From assembly GCF_023284045.1 (NCBI RefSeq), contig NZ_JAKIKQ010000015.1, positions 1 through 64,000 of the forward strand: a stretch of 64,000 nucleotides of DNA. The letters run 5' to 3'. This document shows, piece after piece, positions 1 to 8,067 of this stretch. A program made the translations under genes and the position numbers. The notes beneath the pieces are model-generated. The model saw only the letters and a program-made list of their open reading frames with translations, had not been told where the DNA came from and did not search any database. Source of the DNA: Shewanella kaireitica. GTDB lineage: Bacteria > Pseudomonadota > Gammaproteobacteria > Enterobacterales > Shewanellaceae. Numbering within the stretch: position 1 is the stretch's first letter; the number at the start of each line of letters is the position of its first letter.

Positions 1-151
1 AGAGCGAAGCAGGATGCCAGAGCCGAGAATAACTATTAGCTCAAATTCCACTACTTGCCTACAGCGTTTTGAATTCCCGCTGAATGGTCAAACTTTTAAT
101 GCAATTGGTATGAGGATAAACCAGTATAAAGATTGGAGTATTTTAGGCAAT
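1..151. other. left edge, no gene recognised
   Basis: No coding region with a convincing start or ribosome binding site is seen between the window edge and the terminator of the csr-like RNA. It may be the downstream flank of a gene outside the window. Confidence 0.4.
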
Positions 152-178
152 AAAAAAGGCGACAGATAAACTGTCGCC
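152..178 (-). terminator. intrinsic terminator of the csr-like RNA
   Basis: An 8-bp perfect stem (GGCGACAG paired with CTGTCGCC, five-base loop) is followed on the minus strand by TTTTTTATT. Confidence 0.85.
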
Positions 179-600
179 TATAAAAGTGCAATTAGCACCA
201 ATTCTTATTTCAAGTATCCATACTTGCTAGTGACTATCCCGGTCAATATCCGTCTTATTTTTATTGCTTTCCGTGCAATTATTTTAGTTTATGGTCTTCC
301 CGACACTTTATTTTTAGTCCTGTTGTCTTCCTGACCACAGCTTCCGTAGATGGTCTTCATGACACATCACAATCCTATCGTCTATCAATGACGCCTAAGT
401 AACCATCCTTGTTAGGTGTATCTAAGTATCTTCCAGTGATAACAAGCTTCCAGCGAGTGCATCCAAAGCAATTAGCTTCCTATGCCAATGTTTGTATCCT
501 ACAAACATTCTCCTATTGGTGCGCGTTTCTCTGAATGTAAGGGTAAATGCTAAATAGCGCTTTGGCCTTCCTAACCAAATCCTTACTAAAATTCTTACGA
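152..600 (-). ncRNA. csrC: CsrB/CsrC-family regulatory RNA
   Basis: Read on the minus strand, about 450 nt carry 18 GGA triplets, many as AGGA or GGAAG in the loops of short hairpins. Examples are TTTGTAGGATACAAA near 494-508 and CAAGTATGGATACTTG near 211-226. The unit ends in a strong hairpin (158-178) followed by a T-run. CsrB/CsrC RNAs sequester the translational regulator CsrA by presenting many such GGA loops. The place also fits: in E. coli csrC lies beside yihA (engB), spf and polA, and here the same genes follow with a cytochrome c4 gene inserted. No open reading frame competes. The 5' end is uncertain: the first GGA motif is near 582, while the best promoter-like sequence is near 770-803. 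The symbol csrC rests on synteny and the CsrB/CsrC family assignment on motif content. Confidence 0.82.
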
Positions 601-774
601 CCGGGACTTCAAACTGAAATCTCTACTCTTATTATTTTTAGTGAGTGGTCTCAATAATATTATTATTATTTTGTTAATTTATTCTTATATCTTAAATGTA
701 AAAATACCAAAATCTGAAAGTTATTATTAAATAATTTTTGTACTAACAGTTGGGTTCATCTCGGTACGGGGCTC

Positions 775-803
775 ATTAAACCGAAATCTGTGATCACTGT
801 CAA
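775..803 (-). promoter_or_regulatory. sigma70-like promoter pointing into the csr-like RNA
   Basis: On the minus strand TTGACA (798-803) and TTTAAT (775-780) are separated by exactly 17 bp, which predicts a start near 768. A CRP-like sequence TGTGA-N6-TCAAG (789-804) overlaps the -35 element. If this promoter drives the csr-like RNA, the transcript would have about 170 nt of AT-rich leader without GGA motifs, so a second promoter nearer 600-650 is possible. Confidence 0.5.
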
Positions 804-845
804 GTAAGTTTTTATCGGTAGTTTACGTAAACGTTAAGTAAGTGA

Positions 846-875
846 AATAAAAAAGGACAGCATCGCTGTCCTTTT
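846..875 (-). terminator. terminator of the cytochrome c4 gene
   Basis: AAAAGGACAGC-ATC-GCTGTCCTTTT forms a perfect hairpin (851-875), followed on the minus strand by a T-rich tail. Confidence 0.8.
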
Positions 876-890
876 AGTATTAACTAATAT

Positions 891-1511
891 TTACTTAAGG
901 CTTGATATATATTTAGATAATGCGTCCATATCGTCAGCATTTAGCTTCTTCGCAATATCTTGCATCATGCCATTTAAGTCGTTGTTACGATTTGTATCGT
1001 GAAACTTATTTAGCTGGATCTTGATGTAATTAGCGTGCTGTCCGCTAACATCAGGGAATCCTGCAGCTTCAGAACCTTTACCTTCAGGTCCGTGACAAGC
1101 AATACATGCTGTGATGCCACGAGCAGAGTCACCGCCTTTGTAAAGTTGTTCACCTAAAGCAGGAACGTCTTTAACTTCGATAACTTGTTTGGTTTGGCTT
1201 GCATAGAATGCAGCGATATCAGAGATATCTTCGTCGCTAAGCATCATAGCCATGCCGCCCATGATTGGGTCTGCACGGCCTTCTTTGCCACCTGACTTAG
1301 CCGCGCTGCGGAAATCATGTAGTTGCTTTTCGATATAGGTCGTTTGCTGACCAGCAAGTTTGGGGTACATGTCTATCATGCTGTTGCCGTCAACACCGTG
1401 ACAAGCAGAACAAACAACGGCTTTGGTTTTTCCTGCTTCAGCATTACCTTCGGCCATTACAGGTGAAGACATTGTGGCTAAAACAGACAGCGCAAGAGCT
1501 AACTTTTTCAT
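891..1511 (-). CDS. cytochrome c4, periplasmic dihaem protein
   Basis: The 206-residue protein starts with a typical Sec signal peptide (two Lys, a hydrophobic run, then PVMAEG). It has two CXXCH haem c sites (CSACH and CIACH), one in each of two similar domains with distal Met residues, as in cytochrome c4. This family carries electrons in the periplasm between quinol-oxidising complexes and terminal oxidases. A longer frame runs upstream, but the ATG at 1511 is chosen because the signal peptide begins exactly there and nothing before it resembles a protein domain. The gene is divergent from engB, from which it is separated by about 170 bp. Confidence 0.92.
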   Translation of the reverse strand: MKKLALALSVLATMSSPVMAEGNAEAGKTKAVVCSACHGVDGNSMIDMYPKLAGQQTTYIEKQLHDFRSAAKSGGKEGRADPIMGGMAMMLSDEDISDIAAFYASQTKQVIEVKDVPALGEQLYKGGDSARGITACIACHGPEGKGSEAAGFPDVSGQHANYIKIQLNKFHDTNRNNDLNGMMQDIAKKLNADDMDALSKYISSLK

Positions 1512-1680
1512 GGCGTTCCAACTTCTTATTAAAATATTTGTCCTGAGCTTACTAGGAAGACCCGCAAGCGTGATAAAATGTATTTTATGTGATCGGGGTA
1601 ATATTTTACACGAAATTGTGAAAATGTAAGCAACTCTTCGATATTTAACAGAGTTAGTTGAGAAAATTTTGGAGTTAATT

Positions 1681-2355
1681 GTGAGTGAATCTCGTATCGA
1701 TTTCCGTAAAGCAGAGTTTTTAATTAGTGCGCCGGACATTGCGCACTTAAATGAATACCTCCCAGGTGACGTTGGGGTGGAGATAGCCTTTGCGGGTCGT
1801 TCGAACGCGGGTAAATCTAGTGCGTTAAATTTATTAACAGAGCAAAAAATCGCCCGTACCAGTAAAACGCCTGGTCGAACGCAGTTGATTAACGTGTTTA
1901 AACTAGACAAACATCGCCGCTTGGTGGATTTGCCGGGTTATGGTTTTGCTCAAGTTCCATTGGCACTTAAAAAGAAGTGGCAGCAAGCGCTAGGTGAATA
2001 CTTACTTAAGCGTGAATGTTTAAGTGGCGTTGTAGTATTGATGGATATTCGTCATCCACTGAAAGATCTTGATATGCAGATGATTGAGTGGGCAGTTGAA
2101 AGTGACATTCCCGTTTTAGCACTATTAACTAAGGCTGATAAGTTGGGTCAAAGTGCCAGAATGAAAATGGTTAATGAAGTGCGCAAAAAGCTGAGTAACT
2201 TTGATGATGCAGTGAAAGTAGAAGCCTTTTCTTCATTGAAAGGGATTGGCAAAGGCAAGGTATTGGGCATTCTTGACCAGTGGTGTAAGCCGCAATGGTT
2301 GCAAGAGCAGCTGACTGCAGAAGCGATTGAAGCGCAAATAGAATCTGATAAGTAG
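1681..2355 (+). CDS. engB: ribosome-biogenesis GTPase EngB (YihA)
   Basis: This 224-residue TRAFAC-class GTPase has the P-loop GRSNAGKSS, a switch I region TSKTPGRTQ, the G3 motif DLPGYG and the G4 motif TKAD. EngB assists assembly of the large ribosomal subunit. The start is taken as GTG 1681: GGAG lies 6 bases upstream, and the protein then begins SESRIDFRKAEF as in close family members. A TTG four codons earlier is less likely. A hairpin plus T8 follows the stop. The gene lies between cytochrome c4 and the Spot 42/polA region. Confidence 0.95.
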   Translation: MSESRIDFRKAEFLISAPDIAHLNEYLPGDVGVEIAFAGRSNAGKSSALNLLTEQKIARTSKTPGRTQLINVFKLDKHRRLVDLPGYGFAQVPLALKKKWQQALGEYLLKRECLSGVVVLMDIRHPLKDLDMQMIEWAVESDIPVLALLTKADKLGQSARMKMVNEVRKKLSNFDDAVKVEAFSSLKGIGKGKVLGILDQWCKPQWLQEQLTAEAIEAQIESDK

Positions 2356-2388
2356 TCATCTCGACACTGTAAGACGGCTGGTATGAAT

Positions 2389-2418
2389 AACGCTCCTAAT
2401 GACAGGGGCGTTTTTTTT
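2389..2418 (+). terminator. terminator of engB
   Basis: AACGCTCC and GGGGCGTT pair with one wobble, and TTTTTTTT follows directly on the plus strand. Confidence 0.85.
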
Positions 2419-2422
2419 AGCC

Positions 2423-2540
2423 AAAAAAAAACCGACGGAATAAACCATCGGCGTAAATTAGCTCTTTTGGGGAGAAGCTAAATTCAACAAGACTCAAGAC
2501 CTACCAAACTATGTTGATAGTGCTTAATGAACACAGCATA
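2423..2540 (-). ncRNA. possible second small RNA downstream of Spot 42
   Basis: On the minus strand a stem CCGATGG/CCGTCGG with a six-base loop is followed by a run of nine T residues (2423-2452), which is a good intrinsic terminator. Spot 42 already ends in its own terminator at about 2592, so this second one points to a separate short transcript beginning somewhere in 2480-2580. That stretch contains small hairpins (CTATCAACATAG and an AGCTTCTCCCC/GAGC arm) and no reading frame. No convincing promoter was identified. It may instead be a back-up terminator for polA/spf read-through or the antisense arm of the engB terminator region. Confidence 0.35.
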
Positions 2541-2591
2541 ACTGTTTTTTTTACCGAATTAAAGTATTTACTCTAAATTTTATTTAAGACG

Positions 2592-2707
2592 AAAAAAAGC
2601 CCCAGCAGATTAGATCTGCTGGGGCGCCATAATTTGGCAATTCACTTCAAATCAGCGAATTTAAAAAAAGGTCTGAAAGATAGAACATCTTAACCTCTGT
2701 ACCCTAC
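2592..2707 (-). ncRNA. spf: Spot 42 RNA
   Basis: The minus strand reads GTAGGGTACAGAGG then TTAAGATGTTCTATCTTTC and AGACCTTTT. This is almost the E. coli Spot 42 5' region base for base. It ends in a GCCCCAGCAG/CTGCTGGGGC terminator hairpin with a T7 run, giving about 116 nt. Spot 42 is an Hfq-dependent RNA that represses secondary carbon-utilisation genes when cAMP is low. It lies next to polA with engB beyond, as in enterobacteria. The start at 2707 is set by the family sequence. Confidence 0.96.
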
Positions 2708-2714
2708 GCAGAGA

Positions 2715-2743
2715 ATATTACCCTATTAACCGTATTATGAAAA
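2715..2743 (-). promoter_or_regulatory. spf promoter
   Basis: On the minus strand TAATAT (2715-2720) lies 7 nt before the predicted Spot 42 start. A weak -35 (TTTTCA, 2738-2743) stands 17 bp upstream of it. Confidence 0.6.
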
Positions 2744-2770
2744 ACAGTTTTTGTAAAAAACACACAATAA

Positions 2771-2786
2771 TGTGACGCCGATCTCA
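2771..2786. promoter_or_regulatory. candidate CRP site upstream of spf
   Basis: TGTGACGCCGATCTCA matches the TGTGA-N6-TCACA consensus with one changed base in the second half-site. Its centre (2778.5) is at -71.5 from the predicted Spot 42 start. cAMP-CRP is known to control spf in E. coli. Confidence 0.55.
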
Positions 2787-2971
2787 AGAATCGTTCAATA
2801 AAAATACATGTTTTGATCAGTATATTTCATATTACTGATTTAAAAACATATGCTTGCGTTGCTTTTAAATTGAACAGTTGATTAGCGAGATAGATTATGG
2901 ATTTTCTGTTCAGTGGCTGAACTGACTAGCCGTTTTCACAAAGGGGCTATCGGGGTCAGGTTGGCAGGTTT

Positions 2972-3007
2972 AGATTAATAGAGCTGATTGATAGTAATCA
3001 GCTCTAT
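2972..3007 (-). terminator. probable terminator of polA
   Basis: ATAGAGCTGATT pairs perfectly with AATCAGCTCTAT (2978-3007). On the minus strand TAATCTAAA follows, so the T-run is weak. Confidence 0.5.
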
Positions 3008-3070
3008 GAGGCTTCATTTTATATAATTGATTAGGCGAGATTTGATCATCTCTAACCAGTCACCATCAAT

Positions 3071-5821
3071 TTAGTGCGCCTGCTCCCAGTTGTCACCAAT
3101 GCCGGCTTCAGCAAGCAGTTCTACATCAAGTGTTGCAGCTGCGGCCATTAACTCACAAACCTTAACTTGCAAACTGTCAGCTTTATCAGCATCAACTTCA
3201 AATACCAATTCATCGTGTACCTGCATGATCATGGTGATTTCACCGTTTGTTTCGGTCTCAATCCATTTAGCGACGTTAATCATTGCTTTTTTAATTATAT
3301 CGGCAGCTGTGCCCTGCATAGGTGCGTTGATCGCTGCGCGTTCGGCAGCTTGCCTGCGCATTGCGTTGCGATCTTTAATCGCAGGTAAATACAATCGGCG
3401 TCCAAATAGAGTCGATACATAGCCGAGATCAGTGGCAATAGCGCGAGTCTCTTCCATGTAATTGAGCACACCTGGGTAGCGTTTAAAGTAGGTATCGATA
3501 TAACGTTGTGCTTCTGCGCGAGGGATATCTAATTGTTTGGCTAATCCAAAGGCCGACATACCATAGATTAGACCGAAGTTGACAGCTTTTGCACGGCGAC
3601 GTTGATCGCTAGTGACCTCACTGAAATCCACATCAAATACCTCTGCTGCTGTCGCTTTATGAATATCTTTACCTTCAGCAAAAGCGGTTAGCAGACCTTT
3701 ATCTTGCGATAGGTGCGCCATGATCCTTAGTTCGATTTGCGAGTAATCGGCTGCGAGGATTTTTCTGCCTTCAGGGGCGATAAACGCATGGCGAATACGG
3801 CGACCCTCTTCGGTTCTAATAGGGATGTTCTGCAGGTTCGGCTCACTAGAAGACAAGCGCCCTGTAGCAGCATTCGCTTGGTGGTAGCTGGTATGAACTC
3901 GCCCTGACTTGGCATTGACCATTAAGGGGAGCTTGTCAGTATATGTGCTTTTTAGCTTGGCAAGACTGCGATGCTCCAGAATGATTTTCGGCAATGGATA
4001 ATCTAGCGCCAATTCAACCAAAACCTCTTCAGCGGTTGAAGGAGCGCCTTTTGGGGTTTTCTTGATAATTGGGTAACCGAGCTTCTCGAAAAATAGCTCT
4101 TGTAGCTGTTTTGGCGATGCAAGATTAAATGGCTGACCTGCAATCTCATGGGCTTTTGATTGAAGATCATCAATTTTACGCGCCAGCTCTTCGCTTTGCT
4201 GGCCTAGCAGCATGCTATCGATGAGGACGCCCTGACGCTCAATTGTTGACAGTATATCGATCAATGGTAGTTCTATATCGGTAAATACACTGGCAAGTTC
4301 CGGCAGCTTCTCTAATCGAGGCCACAAGTGTTGATGTAGTCTTAGGGTGATATCTGCGTCTTCAGCCGCATAAGGCGCTGCAGTTTCCAGCGGGATCTGA
4401 TTGAAAGTGAGCTGTTTGGCCCCTTTACCAGCAATCTCTTCAAAGCTGATATTTTTGTGGCCAAGATATTTAAGCGCCAAGTCATCCATATTGTGTTTTG
4501 ATGCGACAGAGTTAAATACATAGGACTCAAGCATAGTATCGAACTGTACACCTTTAAGCTCAATGCCCGCATTAGCAAAAATGCTGATGTCGTATTTAAG
4601 GTTTTGACCAACCTTTTTAATTGCCTCATTTTCTAACAATGGTGTTAGTTTCTCAAAAACCAATGCTTTATCAAGTTGCTCTGGCGCATCTACGTAGTCA
4701 TGAGACAAGGGCAGGTAGGCAGCTTTGCCCACTTCTACTGCAAATGATATCCCAACCAGTTCAGCTTCCATGTAGTTGAGACTTGTGGTCTCAGTATCAA
4801 TGGCAATGAGCTCTGCTTTGCTAAGTGTTGCAATCCAGCTGTCGAGTTGCTCAACAGATAAAATAGTGTCGTACTTGGCTTCAATATCTTGCTTAACGAC
4901 GGCTTCATCGTGGTCTTCATTTGCGGTGGCGGTGGATTTGTTATCTAGTACCTCCGCTAACCAACGCTTAAACTCCATTTCGCCATAGCATTTAACTAGC
5001 TCATCTTTATTGGCTGGTTCAATATCCATGGTGCGCCAATCTTGCTCAAGTTCTACATCAAGCTTAATGGTGGCGAGCTCATAACTCAGTTTAAGCATAT
5101 CGCCGTGCTCAGCGATTTTTGCTGGCATGGTTTTCGAGCCACGAAAACCTAGCGCTGGCATTTTTTCCGGTGCAGCGAGAATATTATCGACGCCGCCTAC
5201 TCCGAGCAACATCGCTAGCGCCGTTTTTTCACCGACACCTGGTAGACCAGGTATGTTGTCGGCTTTATCTCCCTGCAATGCTAGCAGGTCAATGATAAGC
5301 TCTGGGCCTACTCCAAATTTTTCGGTAACTTCAGCAGGGCCCATCACAGTGTTAGTCATGGTATTAATTAAGGTGACATTCTCGTCAACTAACTGCGCCA
5401 TATCTTTATCACCGGTGCTAATGAGTACAGCACGTCCCTCTTTGCTGGCTTGGGTGGCAATGGTACCTATGACGTCATCAGCTTCGACACCTGGAATACA
5501 CACTAGTGGTAAACCGAGGGCCTTAATGATTTGATGCAGTGGCGCAATCTGGCCACGCAGATCATCAGGCATTGGTGGACGCTGCGCCTTATACTCTGAG
5601 TACATGTCGTTACGGAATGTCTTGCCTTTTGCATCAAATACAACTGCCATTTGGCTAGGTTTATATTGATTTAGCAGACTGCGAAGCATGTTTATCACGC
5701 CATATACGGCACCAGTTGCTTCACCTTTAGAGTTAGTCAAATGTGGCGGAGCATAATAGGCGCGGTAAAGGTAAGAGGATCCATCCACAAGGACTAAAGG
5801 GTTGTCGGCAATTTTTGGCAT
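3071..5821 (-). CDS. polA: DNA polymerase I
   Basis: The 916-residue protein has all three Pol I domains. An N-terminal 5'-3' exonuclease (about 1-290) contains VDGSSYLYRAYY and the helix-hairpin-helix region LPGVGEKTA. A 3'-5' proofreading domain (about 320-520) contains the metal-binding IDTETTS. The polymerase domain has motif A ADYSQIELRIMAH, motif B RRRAKAVNFGLIYG and motif C VHDELVFEV. It fills gaps in repair and removes Okazaki primers. Length is close to the E. coli enzyme (928). Spot 42 lies directly downstream on the same strand. Confidence 0.98.
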   Translation of the reverse strand: MPKIADNPLVLVDGSSYLYRAYYAPPHLTNSKGEATGAVYGVINMLRSLLNQYKPSQMAVVFDAKGKTFRNDMYSEYKAQRPPMPDDLRGQIAPLHQIIKALGLPLVCIPGVEADDVIGTIATQASKEGRAVLISTGDKDMAQLVDENVTLINTMTNTVMGPAEVTEKFGVGPELIIDLLALQGDKADNIPGLPGVGEKTALAMLLGVGGVDNILAAPEKMPALGFRGSKTMPAKIAEHGDMLKLSYELATIKLDVELEQDWRTMDIEPANKDELVKCYGEMEFKRWLAEVLDNKSTATANEDHDEAVVKQDIEAKYDTILSVEQLDSWIATLSKAELIAIDTETTSLNYMEAELVGISFAVEVGKAAYLPLSHDYVDAPEQLDKALVFEKLTPLLENEAIKKVGQNLKYDISIFANAGIELKGVQFDTMLESYVFNSVASKHNMDDLALKYLGHKNISFEEIAGKGAKQLTFNQIPLETAAPYAAEDADITLRLHQHLWPRLEKLPELASVFTDIELPLIDILSTIERQGVLIDSMLLGQQSEELARKIDDLQSKAHEIAGQPFNLASPKQLQELFFEKLGYPIIKKTPKGAPSTAEEVLVELALDYPLPKIILEHRSLAKLKSTYTDKLPLMVNAKSGRVHTSYHQANAATGRLSSSEPNLQNIPIRTEEGRRIRHAFIAPEGRKILAADYSQIELRIMAHLSQDKGLLTAFAEGKDIHKATAAEVFDVDFSEVTSDQRRRAKAVNFGLIYGMSAFGLAKQLDIPRAEAQRYIDTYFKRYPGVLNYMEETRAIATDLGYVSTLFGRRLYLPAIKDRNAMRRQAAERAAINAPMQGTAADIIKKAMINVAKWIETETNGEITMIMQVHDELVFEVDADKADSLQVKVCELMAAAATLDVELLAEAGIGDNWEQAH

Positions 5822-6207
5822 AATAGGTATTCATTTATCGCGTTTCGATGATGGCGATAGCATGCCATATCAGCGCTGTTTCAGCTACGGATAAATAATG
5901 ATGAGCCTGTGGATAACTCTGTGCATGGAACTGCAAAACCAAAATTTACTTATTTTTAGCTATAAAATGGGCGCATGATAAGTTGTTGAATTTTAGTGAT
6001 AAATTCTAATTGTGTGAAGTGGGTGCAATTTTGAGTAATTAAACTATAAATGTGGACTTTTTATTTTTATTCGTTTTATAAACCTATTCCTTGGTCAAAT
6101 ATTCACCGTTTGATAAAGTGCAGTGATAACTTAGCACGATAATTAATCTGATCAAGCGCTTTATTGCAATTTTGTTAAAACAATATGATATATAAATGGA
6201 GATTTTA
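5822..6207. other. intergenic region between polA and elbB
   Basis: About 385 bp between divergent genes, AT-rich. It must hold the promoters of both polA and elbB, but no site stands out clearly. GGAG at 6198-6201 serves elbB. No reading frame or hairpin of note was seen. Confidence 0.4.
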
Positions 6208-6864
6208 ATGAAAAAAGTCGCAGTTCTTTTAAGTGGTAGTGGCGTCTTCGATGGCACGGAGCTACATGAGTCTGTTTTAACTTTGTTAGAGATCGCCCGT
6301 GCTGGTGCATGTTACCAGTGCTTCGCACCTGATATCCCGCAGTTACATGTGGTTAATCATTTAACTGGAGAAGTGGATGAAACTGATAGTCGTAATGTAT
6401 TGATCGAATCAGCCAGAGTTGCTCGCGGCGATATTAAGCCGGTTACAGATTTAGCTATTAGCGAATTTGACGCATTGATTATCCCTGGTGGCTTTGGCGC
6501 AGCGAAGAATCTTTGTAATTTTGCTTTGGCGGGGGCGGATCATATTATCGATCCGAGTGTAAAACAGTTTATTAGCCAATTTACCCAAGCGAGTAAGCCT
6601 GTTGGCTTTATTTGCATATCGCCAGTGATGATCCCGCAATGTTATGAGGCAGGCGTAAAGGGCACTATTGGCTCCGATAGTGATACTGCTGCGGCATTTG
6701 AGCTGCAAGGGGGCTGCCATCAAGTTGCTGCAGTAGACGATATCGTGATTGATGAGATCAATAAAGTGGTGAGCACCCCAGCTTATATGCTTGCTGGTAG
6801 TATTATTGAAGCTCATAGTGGTATTGAGAAGCTGGTTAGGCAAGTGCTATTAATGGCTAAGTAA
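6208..6864 (+). CDS. elbB: ElbB-type glyoxalase / DJ-1 superfamily protein
   Basis: This 218-residue class I amidotransferase-like protein begins KKVAVLLSGSGVFDGTELHE. It has the nucleophile-elbow region GFICISPVM with the family Cys, and PGGFGAAKN. ElbB (also called YhbL, sometimes isoprenoid-biosynthesis protein with amidotransferase-like fold) has reported glyoxalase activity in E. coli; its physiological role is not settled. ATG 6208 is preceded by GGAG at 7 bases. An ATG four codons upstream lacks this spacing. A hairpin terminator follows. Confidence 0.9.
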   Translation: MKKVAVLLSGSGVFDGTELHESVLTLLEIARAGACYQCFAPDIPQLHVVNHLTGEVDETDSRNVLIESARVARGDIKPVTDLAISEFDALIIPGGFGAAKNLCNFALAGADHIIDPSVKQFISQFTQASKPVGFICISPVMIPQCYEAGVKGTIGSDSDTAAAFELQGGCHQVAAVDDIVIDEINKVVSTPAYMLAGSIIEAHSGIEKLVRQVLLMAK

Positions 6865-6875
6865 GTGACGAGAAA

Positions 6876-6900
6876 AAGGTGCCCTAAACGGGCACCTTTA
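6876..6900. terminator. bidirectional terminator between elbB and a GT9 gene
   Basis: AAAGGTGCCC-TAAAC-GGGCACCTTT is a perfect hairpin with A/T runs on both sides, serving two convergent genes. Confidence 0.85.
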
Positions 6901-6920
6901 AAATGCAACGAGTGAGAGTC

Positions 6921-7925
6921 TTAGCTTAGCTTTTTAAGCTTCAATGCTGCTTGGCTACCAACATACTTAGCATCAATCAGTGAAAGGTCTTCTCCTGTTT
7001 TCTCGCCCATAGGGGGAGAAAAAGATAATCGCTTATAGTCATCACTCAATGTTTGCCAGCGTATCTTGTCATCCCTCGAACCATGAGGGTAGAAACCTAG
7101 CGTAATGGCATTGTGCAGGCTTGCCACATGCAGTGGACCCGTTGAGCCTGCAATCATCATATCTGCAGCGACTAACGAACGAGAGAATTCGCCGATATCT
7201 TTTATCGGCTTAGCCATGATTGCATCATGCCCATCAGCCGTTATTAATTCGACTACACTGGCAGCTAAAGGCTCTTCAGTCGGCCCAAATGTGACGACAA
7301 ATTTAACTTCGACGCCTGACTCTTTAGCGATAACATCAGCCATGGTGGCAAATTGCGCTGGAGACAGTGAACCTTCAGATCCACCGCTACCTGGATGAAT
7401 AAAGATAAGCTTCTCATTAGCCGTTTTACCGTAGAACTGCTGCCATTGAGCTTTTTCCTCGCTGACATCCCATAAGCGCCATTTGATGTCTGCCGGGGGA
7501 ATATATTGTTGGCATAAAAAGTACTCAATATGATCTGTACAGTAGCGCCATTCAGGTTTTAAACATGCACTGCGATTAAGTGGCGCTCTATGGGTATATA
7601 AGTATTGGAACCACTTTCTACGTTGGCCTAGTCGATAGGGAATGCCTGCGGCTTTAATGACTTTGGTCATATCTTTATGACTATGCATCACAATGGCGGC
7701 ATCGTAGCGGTTAGCTTTGATTAGCTCTACGAGGTTCGGATCATCTTTTTTATAAATAAGTAGGTTATCTATAAAGTCGAACTGACTCGCCAATGAGTGG
7801 ATCAAAGGGGAAACGATGACATCGATCTGAGCGTCGGGCATTGAACGCTTTAACAACGATATTGCTGGTAATGAATGACAAAAATCACCCAGCTTATCGA
7901 CTCTGACAATCAATATCCGCTTCAT
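6921..7925 (-). CDS. GT9 heptosyltransferase-like glycosyltransferase
   Basis: This 334-residue protein of the ADP-heptose:LPS heptosyltransferase family begins MKRILIVRVDKLGDFCHSLP. That is the family pattern of a first beta strand followed by a GD motif. The C-terminal half has FIHPGSGGSEGSLS and the donor-site motif AGSTGPLHVASL. It is clearly paralogous to the GT9 gene at 23668-24675: both have a WDV-E-WQQ-YGK block, HPG-GGS and a SRDDKIRWQTLS or equivalent tail. The in-frame extension upstream of ATG 7925 (19 residues) has no family likeness. Although 5 kb away from the LPS locus, it probably adds a core sugar. The acceptor and donor are not known. Confidence 0.85.
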   Translation of the reverse strand: MKRILIVRVDKLGDFCHSLPAISLLKRSMPDAQIDVIVSPLIHSLASQFDFIDNLLIYKKDDPNLVELIKANRYDAAIVMHSHKDMTKVIKAAGIPYRLGQRRKWFQYLYTHRAPLNRSACLKPEWRYCTDHIEYFLCQQYIPPADIKWRLWDVSEEKAQWQQFYGKTANEKLIFIHPGSGGSEGSLSPAQFATMADVIAKESGVEVKFVVTFGPTEEPLAASVVELITADGHDAIMAKPIKDIGEFSRSLVAADMMIAGSTGPLHVASLHNAITLGFYPHGSRDDKIRWQTLSDDYKRLSFSPPMGEKTGEDLSLIDAKYVGSQAALKLKKLS

Positions 7926-8067
7926 GGATGGAAACCTTAATAAAATAAAATCAGTTATACATGTTTGCCCATAAGATGACAATTGAGTCTATGGGTTTGT
8001 AGGGCCTCTGCGAGGTTTAGCTGCCAAAAGGCTACATGTTGGTCATTTAGTAGCGTAGCTACTGTGG

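Noticed and set aside
1423..1629. Plus-strand frame across the cytochrome c4 start region
   Set aside because: Antisense to the signal peptide region of cytochrome c4, with no ribosome site or family likeness.
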